Assembly: GCA_030693295.1 (NCBI GenBank)
Contig: JAUYAT010000024.1
Location: 1 to 36,282 of the forward strand
Direction: 5' to 3'
Length of the DNA stretch: 36,282 bases
From: a bacterium
GTDB taxonomy: Bacteria; Patescibacteriota; Patescibacteriia; Patescibacteriales; VMTK01
This document shows, piece after piece, positions 29,891-36,282 of this stretch. Numbering within the stretch: position 1 is the first letter of the stretch; each line of letters begins with the position of its first letter. The notes beneath the pieces were generated by a model that worked only from the letters and a program-made list of their open reading frames with translations, was not told the DNA's origin and searched no databases. The translations under genes and the position numbers were made by a program.

Positions 29891-32461
29891 ATGGCTAAAA
29901 AGAATGTTAAAAAAATAATCAAAAAAATAATCAAGCCGGCTAAAAGCGAGCCGGCAAAAGAAGCGGAAACACAGCCTGCCTTCAGCAAACAAACAGTAAA
30001 CGGCAAGCAAATGACCGCGTTCGGCTTGGTTGAGCCGCAGTCGATTGTTGACGAAATGCGCAAATCATATCTTGATTACGCCATGAGCGTTATCGTGTCC
30101 CGCGCCTTGCCTGATGTGCGCGACGGCCTAAAGCCGGTTCATAGAAGAATATTATACGCTATGTGGAGCATCGGCCTCCGTTCCGGAGCCAAATTCAGAA
30201 AATCAGCCACTGTTGTCGGAGAAGTCTTGGGCAAATACCATCCGCATAGCGATGCGGCGGTTTACGAATCCATGGTGCGCATGGCGCAAAATTTCGCTAT
30301 GCGCTATCCTTTGGTCAAGGGACAAGGCAACTTCGGTTCAATGGACGGGGACAACGCGGCCGCCATGCGATACACCGAAGCCAAACTCTCGGCTATTTCC
30401 GAAGAATTATTATTTGACATTGAAAAAAATACTGTTGACTTCACGCCTAATTTTGACGGCTCGCACAAAGAGCCGCGGGTTATGCCGGCCAAGCTGCCCA
30501 ATCTGCTTTTGAACGGAACCATGGGCATTGCCGTGGGCATGGCGACCAACATTCCTCCCCATAATTTAAGGGAGCTGGCGGACGGCATTAATCATTTAAT
30601 CAACCATCCGGAAGCGACAGTGGAAGATTTAATGCAGTTTGTTAAAGGCCCTGATTTCCCGACCGGAGGAATTATTTACGACAACAAAGAAATATTGGCG
30701 GCTTACGCCACGGGCAAAGGCGGGATAATGATGCGCGGACGCTCTGAAATTATTGAAGCTAAAAATGGAATTTTTCAAATAATTATCACTGAAATACCAT
30801 ACCAGGTTAACAAGGCGACAATGGTGGAAAAAATTGCCGACCTGGTAAAAACCAAAAAATTGGAAGGCATAAAAGATTTGCGCGACGAATCGGACAAAGA
30901 TGGCGTACGCGTAGTAATTGACTTGAAAAAAGACGCTTATCCGAAAAAGATTTTAAACAGCTTATATAAGCATACCCAGCTGCAGGAAACATTTCATGTC
31001 AACGCGCTGGCTTTGATTGACGGTATTCAGCCAAAGGTGCTTACCTTAAAAATGGTGCTGGAAGAATTTATTAAGCACCGCGAAGAAGTGGTTAGGCGCC
31101 GCACGCAGTATGATATGGACAAAGCCCGGGATCGCGCCCATATCTTGGAAGGCTTGATAATAGCTCTTAATAAAATTGACGCGGTGATAAAAACCATCAA
31201 AGCTTCGCGCGACAGGGAAGCGGCTAAAGCGAACTTAATCAAACAATTTAAATTAAGCGAGCGCCAAACCGACGCGATTCTTGACATGAAGCTGGCGACC
31301 CTTGCCAGTCTTGAAAGATTGAAGATTGAAACCGAGCTGAAGGAAAAACGCAAATTAATAGAAGAGCTGAGCGCGATATTAAAATCGCGGACTAAAATAT
31401 TAAATATAATTGAGAAAGAAACAAAAGAACTGGCTGACAAATACGGCGACGAACGCAGAACAAAAATCGTTGCCCAGGGCGTAAAGAATTTTCAGATGGA
31501 AGACTTGGTGCCTAACGAAGAAACAATGATAATGATGACCCGAGACGGCTATATTAAACGGCTCGCGCCGGATACGTTTAAAGTCCAGGGCAGGGGCGGC
31601 AAAGGCGTTATCGGACTGACAACCAAAGAAGAAGATATGGCTGAATTTATGTTTACCACCATGGCGCATAATGACATTTTATTTTTTACAACAAAAGGAC
31701 GCGTCTTCCAGCTTAAAGCGTATGAAATACCGCAGGCGGCCAGAACCGCCAAAGGGCAGGCCATAGTTAACTTTCTGCAGCTGTTAGGCGAAGAAAAAAT
31801 AACCTCAATTCTGCCACTGGACAAAATAGCCAATTACAAATATTTATTTTTCGCCACTGAAAAAGGATTGGTTAAAAAAGTAAAGCTTGAAGCTTTTGCC
31901 AATGTGCGCCACTCGGGGCTGATTGCCATAAAAATGAGAGGCGAAGATAAATTAATCTGGGCCAAGCCGACCGGCGGCTCCGACCATATCCAGCTGATTA
32001 CCGCCGGCGGCCAAGCGATTCGCTTTAAAGAAACAGATGTAAGGGATATGGGCAGGACCGCGGCCGGAGTCCACGGCATCCGCTTGAAGAAAGACGATTT
32101 AGTCATTGGCATGGGTATAATTAAAGCCGACAAAGAAAAATTAAAAAAATATCAAGTACTGTCCGTAATGGAAAACGGCTATGGCAAGCGCACTTCTTTA
32201 AATTTGTATAAAGTCCAAGGCCGCGGCGGCTCGGGAATCAGGACCGCCAAAGTTACCGCCAAGACCGGCAAATTAGTCAACGCTTATGTGGTTAACGCCG
32301 AAACCATGAAAGATAAGGATATGATTGTCATCTCGGAAAAGGGCCAGGTCATCCGCCTGCCGTTCAAAGCGGTCAACCAGCTTGGCAGAGACACGCAAGG
32401 CGTCAGATTAATGAGATTTAAAGATCCTGCCGACAGGGTGGCCTGCGTGACTTGGGTTTAA
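29891..32461 (+). CDS. gyrA: DNA gyrase subunit A
   Basis: The 856-residue protein is the DNA-breaking subunit of gyrase, which introduces negative supercoils together with GyrB. A Lys-rich extension of about 40 residues precedes the usual start. The catalytic Tyr is Tyr161 in [11 protein letters not shown]. The quinolone-pocket segment reads [13 protein letters not shown] (114-126). A GyrA-box-like [14 protein letters not shown] is at the start of the C-terminal beta-pinwheel, supporting gyrase rather than topoisomerase IV, and further GRGG-type repeats follow. Compared with the E. coli HPHGDSAVYD segment, the positions equal to Gly81, Ser83 and Asp87 are Ser, Ala and Glu. gyrB is not in the window. 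Confidence 0.96.
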   Translation: MAKKNVKKIIKKIIKPAKSEPAKEAETQPAFSKQTVNGKQMTAFGLVEPQSIVDEMRKSYLDYAMSVIVSRALPDVRDGLKPVHRRILYAMWSIGLRSGAKFRKSATVVGEVLGKYHPHSDAAVYESMVRMAQNFAMRYPLVKGQGNFGSMDGDNAAAMRYTEAKLSAISEELLFDIEKNTVDFTPNFDGSHKEPRVMPAKLPNLLLNGTMGIAVGMATNIPPHNLRELADGINHLINHPEATVEDLMQFVKGPDFPTGGIIYDNKEILAAYATGKGGIMMRGRSEIIEAKNGIFQIIITEIPYQVNKATMVEKIADLVKTKKLEGIKDLRDESDKDGVRVVIDLKKDAYPKKILNSLYKHTQLQETFHVNALALIDGIQPKVLTLKMVLEEFIKHREEVVRRRTQYDMDKARDRAHILEGLIIALNKIDAVIKTIKASRDREAAKANLIKQFKLSERQTDAILDMKLATLASLERLKIETELKEKRKLIEELSAILKSRTKILNIIEKETKELADKYGDERRTKIVAQGVKNFQMEDLVPNEETMIMMTRDGYIKRLAPDTFKVQGRGGKGVIGLTTKEEDMAEFMFTTMAHNDILFFTTKGRVFQLKAYEIPQAARTAKGQAIVNFLQLLGEEKITSILPLDKIANYKYLFFATEKGLVKKVKLEAFANVRHSGLIAIKMRGEDKLIWAKPTGGSDHIQLITAGGQAIRFKETDVRDMGRTAAGVHGIRLKKDDLVIGMGIIKADKEKLKKYQVLSVMENGYGKRTSLNLYKVQGRGGSGIRTAKVTAKTGKLVNAYVVNAETMKDKDMIVISEKGQVIRLPFKAVNQLGRDTQGVRLMRFKDPADRVACVTWV

Positions 32462-32522
32462 ATTAACAAAATACTTAATAACAATTAAAAGCCCTTTTAA
32501 GGGGCTTAAGAAAGGAAAAAAT

Positions 32523-33311
32523 ATGAGCGAAAATACTTCTTTAAAAAAAGACGCTTGCTGTTGCGAGTGGCGAAGCCCGAGGATTATACTTGGCTTGATA
32601 GCGATGATTTTGCTGTCCGCCATAGTTATCGCCTCAATCTTGCGCGACCGCATTGTCAACCAGCAGCAATGGCAGATTTCCATTACCGGGCAGGGAAAAG
32701 TTGAGTATTTGCCCGACATTGCCAACATCAGCATGGGAGTCCAGGTTGACAAGGCGGAAAAAGCGGAAGACGGCTTAAAACAGCTTGACGAGAAGATTAA
32801 AAAAATCTTTGAAGCGGTTCAAAAAGCCGGAATCCCAAAAGAAGACATTGACACGCAAAACTATGTTTTAGCGCCCCATTATGACGCGGTAAACAATGTT
32901 TTAAAACTCGCCGGTTATGACGCCAACCAGATTATCGTTGTAAAAACGCGCGACATAGAAAAAAATTCCGAGGCGGTTGCCAAGGTGGTTTCAGCCGCGA
33001 GCGCGGCCGGAGTTAACCAGATTAACGGCATTTCATTTGAAGCTTCCGATTTCAACGAATTAAAGCAGGAAGCCCGGCTGAAAGCCATTGCCGATGCGCG
33101 GGGAAAAGCCGGCAAGACTGCCCGAGCGCTGGGTGTACGGCTTGGCAAAGTGGTCGGTATGTGGGAAAATTTTATTTCGCCTGAAAGCCAAATTTACTAT
33201 TCGGGCGATATGAGCGGCTTGGGCAAAGGCGGAGGCGGAGTCGAGCCGATCATTCCCGGCGGAACCAACGAGCTTATCGTAGAAGTGAATGTGAGCTATA
33301 AAATCAAATAA
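32523..33311 (+). CDS. SIMPL-domain (DUF541) membrane-anchored protein
   Basis: The 262-residue protein has an N-terminal CCC cluster (12-14), a membrane helix (about 21-40: IILGLIAMILLSAIVIASIL), then a SIMPL domain outside. The domain starts ISITGQGKVEYLPDIANISMGVQ and includes EDIDTQNYVLAPHYD, RDIEKNSEAVAKVV and ARGKAGKTARALGV. Family members include BP26/OMP28 and form channel-like or ring assemblies; the role here is unknown. A Shine-Dalgarno-like AAAGGA sits near the ATG. A weak hairpin AAGCCC/GGGCTT (32489-32507) lies between gyrA and this gene. Confidence 0.87.
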   Translation: MSENTSLKKDACCCEWRSPRIILGLIAMILLSAIVIASILRDRIVNQQQWQISITGQGKVEYLPDIANISMGVQVDKAEKAEDGLKQLDEKIKKIFEAVQKAGIPKEDIDTQNYVLAPHYDAVNNVLKLAGYDANQIIVVKTRDIEKNSEAVAKVVSAASAAGVNQINGISFEASDFNELKQEARLKAIADARGKAGKTARALGVRLGKVVGMWENFISPESQIYYSGDMSGLGKGGGGVEPIIPGGTNELIVEVNVSYKIK

Positions 33312-33335
33312 ACCCAATATAATTTAAACAGCTTG

Positions 33336-33372
33336 TCCCATCCCTCCCCCTTAGGAGGGGGTGGGAGTTTTA
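33336..33372. terminator. Bidirectional terminator between SIMPL and ATPase genes
   Basis: TCCCATCCCTCCCCC pairs imperfectly with GGAGGGGGTGGGA across a short loop, with AGTTTTATT after it on the plus strand. Two convergent genes meet here. The C/G-rich stem resembles the CCCTCTCC repeat family, which may have been recruited as a terminator. Confidence 0.7.
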
Positions 33373-35895
33373 TTGATTACGGTTAAATGATTTATAATAA
33401 AACAATTTAATTATTTCACTGCAAAACAGATAAGCCGCGGCAATTGATATAATTATCAACAAATGATTAATCGTCGGCTTGATAAATTTAAATAATTCCT
33501 GGCCAAAAGCCGTAAAAGGAATAATCGCGGCAACGATAAACGCAAGCGCCGTGAGCCATATCAGGGCCGCTGACGGGCGCTGGGCCCGCAGAAAGAAGCC
33601 TCTGCTCCTGATGGAAAAAAGCAGCAACAGCTCCGTAAAAATACTGGCCATAAACCAATTAGTCTGAAGAACTTGCGGAGAGATGCGGTAAAAAATGCCG
33701 AAAAAGATGAAATCAAAAACCATGCTGACTATGCCTAAAATAATCGCGACCAAGACGATATCTTTAACATTATATTTTTTAGGCGAAGCGGTTTCTTTTT
33801 TATCCACCGTATCGGTGGAAATCGCGATCATCGGGAAATCGGACAGCAAATTAAGAAGCAGTAATTGCACGGGCAGCATGGGCAGATAATCAATCAGAAG
33901 GGAGGCGATCGCGACCGCGAAAAAATTGCCGAAATTTGACGCGAGCGTCGCCTTGATGTATTTCGCGGTATTGGTAAAGACTTCCCTGCCTTCTTTAATG
34001 CCGTCCAAAATAACTTTTAAATTCTTCTGCAGGAGGACTATATCGGCCGCGTCCCGCGCGATATCGGAAGCGCTTTGCACAACCAATGAAACGCCGGCGA
34101 TTTTTAGCGCAGGAGCGTCATTAATCCCTTCGCCCAAAAAACCGACCTCGTATTTTTCCTGCAAAAGCCGGATAATGTTATATTTCTGTTCCGGAGAAAC
34201 GCGGGCAAAAACCTTGTATTTTTCCACCGCCATTAATTGCTCGGGCAATCGCATCGCCTCTAATTCCTCGGCCTTAATAACATCTTCAGGCGAGGCGACA
34301 AGGCCGATTTGGCGCGCTACCGCTCCGGCCGTTTCCTTGCTGTCGCCGGTAATAATAATTATCTTTACTCCCAATTCTTCCGCCTGCTTAACCGCTTCAA
34401 AAGCGCTCGGTTTGATAGGATCTAAAAACGCGATAACTCCCAGAAAAGTTAAGCCGGTTTCTTCTTCTTTGAGATTAATATTTTTTAATTCGGAAATGTC
34501 TTTGGTTATTTCCTTTTTTGCCACCGCCAATACTCTTCTGCCTTGGGCGCCTTGCCGGCTTATCCATTGGCTGATGGATTTTTTCTCCGCCGCGGAGATG
34601 TTTGAAGTTAATTTTAATATTTCTTCAGGCGCTCCTCTGGCGATTAATTCCAATTTATTTTCTTTCGCGACTAAAATTAAATTTCTTCTTCTTCCCGGAT
34701 CAAACGGCATATCCATAACTCTCTTATATTGCGAAATACCCCTGCACTGCTCCTCTGGCAGATGCTTCCACAGCGCGATATCAAACGGTTCAAGTTTATT
34801 TATTTCCAAAGAAGAAGCGGAAAGGTTCGCGTAAATCAATGTGTCCGGCGAAGAAGCGGGATATGTATCGGCAACAGTCAAACTGTTTTCGGTTAATGTC
34901 CCTGTTTTATCGGTGCATAAAATTTCAATCCCGCCCAAATCCTCTATTGCCGACAATCTTTTAACAACCACTTTTTTCTTCGCCAATCGCAAAGCCCCCC
35001 GCGAAAGCGAAAAAGTGGTAACTACCGGCAAAGCTTCCGGAATAACGCTCACGGCCAAAGCGATTGAAAAAATGGTTAGTGTGGCGAAATCCACGTCTTG
35101 TTTGAAAAAAATATGCGCCAAAAAAACAAGAGCCAGAGTCGCTAAAACCAGCTTAAGAATAAAACTGCTAAAACGGGCTATGCCTTTTTCAAAACTGCTT
35201 ACGCGCCTAGTCTCAACTTCCAGCCGGGTAATACGCCCTAAAACAGCGCGCTTCCCTGTGGCAAGCGCCACGGCTTTGGCCTTGCCGCTTACAACTATTG
35301 TTCCGGAAAAACCCAAATTAAGCGCCTGGTAATAGTCTTTGGCAATATCCGTTAAAATATTATTTGTTTTATTTACCGGCGCTGACTCGCCTGTTAAAAT
35401 AGATTCGTCTACGGTAGTGTTATAAACATCAAGAAAACGGACATCTGCCGGAATTTTATCGCCGGTTTCCAGCGTAATTATATCGCCCGGAACAATTTCT
35501 TCCGAACGGACGGCAATCTCTTCTCCGTTGCGCGTTACCTTTACATATGAAGCGGTATACTTTTTAAGCAGACGCAAAGTATGCTCTGAGCGGAATTCCT
35601 GGTAAAATCCCAAAGCCGCGTTGATGAATAAAAACAGCAGAATCATCACCGCGTCAATTATTTCACGCAGGGCGAAAGCTAAAATCGCCGCGCCGATCAG
35701 CAAATAAATGAACGGCGACTTAAATTGCCGCAATAAAATCTGCCGCCAATGGACGGCTTTAATCGTTATCTCGTTAAAGCCGTATTTTTCCAACCTCTGT
35801 TTTACTCCGGCCGATGACAGCCCTTTATTCGGGTCAGCGCCGTATTCCTTAAGAATTTCATCCGTATTTTTTATGGTATATTGAAATAGGTCCAT
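33370..35895 (-). CDS. P-type cation-transporting ATPase
   Basis: The 841-residue pump has an N-terminal cation-ATPase domain and about eight to ten membrane helices. It keeps LTGES (167-171), the membrane motif PEALP (286-290), the phosphorylated DKTGTLT (329-335, Asp329), ARGAPE (419-424) and TGDS (516-519). The hinge motif reads GEGINDAPAL (588-597), where nearly all P-type ATPases have GDGxND. The C-terminal region (SNFGNFFAVAIASL, LPMLPVQLLLLNLLSD) is close to the Mg2+ transporter group (P3B), while PEALP is more like Ca2+ or Na+ pumps. The ion is therefore uncertain: Mg2+ or Ca2+. A membrane location is certain. Confidence 0.9.
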   Translation of the reverse strand: MDLFQYTIKNTDEILKEYGADPNKGLSSAGVKQRLEKYGFNEITIKAVHWRQILLRQFKSPFIYLLIGAAILAFALREIIDAVMILLFLFINAALGFYQEFRSEHTLRLLKKYTASYVKVTRNGEEIAVRSEEIVPGDIITLETGDKIPADVRFLDVYNTTVDESILTGESAPVNKTNNILTDIAKDYYQALNLGFSGTIVVSGKAKAVALATGKRAVLGRITRLEVETRRVSSFEKGIARFSSFILKLVLATLALVFLAHIFFKQDVDFATLTIFSIALAVSVIPEALPVVTTFSLSRGALRLAKKKVVVKRLSAIEDLGGIEILCTDKTGTLTENSLTVADTYPASSPDTLIYANLSASSLEINKLEPFDIALWKHLPEEQCRGISQYKRVMDMPFDPGRRRNLILVAKENKLELIARGAPEEILKLTSNISAAEKKSISQWISRQGAQGRRVLAVAKKEITKDISELKNINLKEEETGLTFLGVIAFLDPIKPSAFEAVKQAEELGVKIIIITGDSKETAGAVARQIGLVASPEDVIKAEELEAMRLPEQLMAVEKYKVFARVSPEQKYNIIRLLQEKYEVGFLGEGINDAPALKIAGVSLVVQSASDIARDAADIVLLQKNLKVILDGIKEGREVFTNTAKYIKATLASNFGNFFAVAIASLLIDYLPMLPVQLLLLNLLSDFPMIAISTDTVDKKETASPKKYNVKDIVLVAIILGIVSMVFDFIFFGIFYRISPQVLQTNWFMASIFTELLLLFSIRSRGFFLRAQRPSAALIWLTALAFIVAAIIPFTAFGQELFKFIKPTINHLLIIISIAAAYLFCSEIIKLFYYKSFNRNQ

Positions 35896-35901
35896 AATTC
35901 T

Positions 35902-35910
35902 ATTTTATCA
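35902..35910 (-). promoter_or_regulatory. Extended -10 promoter of the ATPase gene, leaderless
   Basis: On the minus strand TGATAAAAT (35910-35902) is an extended -10 box ending six bases before the ATG at 35895. The -35 region (TGTTAA at 17 nt) is weak. Transcription should start at or next to the start codon. Confidence 0.45.
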
Positions 35911-35942
35911 GTTTTCCATCATTTTTAACAGCCGCCAAAGAA

Positions 35943-35972
35943 AAAGCCGTATGGTCTTGACCATGCGGCTTT
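35943..35972 (-). terminator. Terminator of the small zinc-ribbon gene
   Basis: AAAGCCGTATGG pairs with CCATGCGGCTTT (one G-T pair). On the minus strand it is followed by TTTTTC and lies about 20 bases past the stop codon. Confidence 0.85.
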
Positions 35973-35990
35973 AATTTTCTTCGGGTTGTC

Positions 35991-36170
35991 TTACTTTTTC
36001 CTTTTTTTGTGTTTGCGGCATTTGCACGGCAATACATTTTCCGATCTTACATAATTTGTGATGCCGTGACACTTCGGGCAAAACTCTGCTTTACAGTAAC
36101 CACATTTGCGATCATCCACCTCTCCAATACGACAAACGGGGCAACTGCCTTCACAACCGCAATCTGACAT
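35991..36170 (-). CDS. Small Cys-rich zinc-binding protein
   Basis: The start is taken as ATG 36170 (MSDCGCEGSCPVC), because the Shine-Dalgarno AAAGGAG is then eight bases away. The ATG at 36176 would be too close. The 59-residue product has ten Cys residues: CGCEGSCPVC (4-13), CGYC and CPKC in the middle, and CKC near the end, with a basic tail (KHKKRKK). It probably holds two or more zinc ions. The function is unknown; nucleic acid or protein binding is possible. Confidence 0.75.
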   Translation of the reverse strand: MSDCGCEGSCPVCRIGEVDDRKCGYCKAEFCPKCHGITNYVRSENVLPCKCRKHKKRKK

Positions 36171-36282
36171 AATCATCTCTCCTTTCCAATTTTATTTTTT
36201 CTGAAAAACATTTCTATAACCTCTCCCACATAAACTCCAAATACATTTTAATACTTTCAGCGATTGTCCGGTCTTCAATCAA
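36171..36282. other. Right end of the window
   Basis: Apart from the Shine-Dalgarno of the zinc-ribbon gene (near 36181-36187), I see no feature in this AT-rich end. A gene may begin or end beyond the window. Confidence 0.5.

Noticed and set aside
33479-35332. Long plus-strand frames opposite the P-type ATPase, up to 302 residues
   Set aside because: The minus strand carries an uninterrupted P-type ATPase with all motifs. The plus-strand frames have no recognisable motif and are mirror frames.
1-36282. Alternative genetic code with TGA read as glycine or tryptophan, as in some CPR groups
   Set aside because: TGA acts as a stop at natural gene ends (for example at 12710 and 7522), and conserved genes contain no in-frame TGA.

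Overview
The window looks like a piece of a small, AT-rich (roughly 40% GC) bacterial chromosome. It most resembles Candidate Phyla Radiation (Patescibacteria, Parcubacteria-like) genomes. The reasons are a PyrH of the archaeal-like UMP kinase style, a lamin-tail-domain surface protein, sparse Shine-Dalgarno sites, several genes that appear to be leaderless, tightly packed housekeeping genes of mixed function, and many short repeats, some lying in frame inside conserved genes. This placement is inference from gene content; no rRNA is present. TGA is used as a stop, so the standard bacterial code applies.

Layout. 1-300: three tRNAs (Arg-TCG, CAT, Lys-CTT) and a terminator. 0.3-7.3 kb: polA, murD, a LysW-like zinc ribbon, holA, rpsT and lgt. 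7.4-8.1 kb: a small two-gene operon with a consensus promoter, then a large inverted repeat. 8.1-11.2 kb: PEP synthase, a DUF4870/Tic20-like membrane protein and tRNA-Leu. 11.2-14 kb: accessory genes, namely a membrane-anchored protein, a gene of foreign composition, and an HTH-Fic protein behind a promoter with twin palindromes. 14-16.3 kb: a UMP kinase, rlmN and a coiled-coil protein. 16.3-23.1 kb: repeat-rich spacer, a 1068-residue LTD/PKD/OB-fold surface protein, ftsK and a metallo-beta-lactamase-fold protein. 23.1-29.1 kb: an AT-rich accessory island with an Nmad3 base-modification-type gene broken by an IS30 element, a lipoprotein, a DUF3024 protein, a GC-rich structured patch, and an AAA ATPase plus RloB/TOPRIM-like pair resembling AbiL/PARIS-type phage defence. 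29.2-36.3 kb: a membrane coiled-coil protein, gyrA, a SIMPL-domain protein, a P-type cation ATPase and a small zinc-ribbon protein.

How the genes fit together. The housekeeping genes cover replication and repair (polA, holA, gyrA), chromosome segregation (ftsK), translation (tRNAs, rpsT, rlmN), envelope building (murD, lgt) and central metabolism (ppsA, pyrH). The island between the MBL gene and gyrA is the most likely site for defence and mobile functions.

The most unusual signal is a set of short repeat families shared across unrelated genes. They include 7-nt tandem arrays; a GC-rich element that sits inside such arrays in both polA and lgt with the same 3+2 arrangement; CCCTCTCC palindromes in frame in murD and twice in the LTD gene; and a CCCCGTTAGA inverted element in frame in pyrH and in the gene upstream of gyrA. 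These behave like small selfish or scaffold elements tolerated inside conserved proteins.
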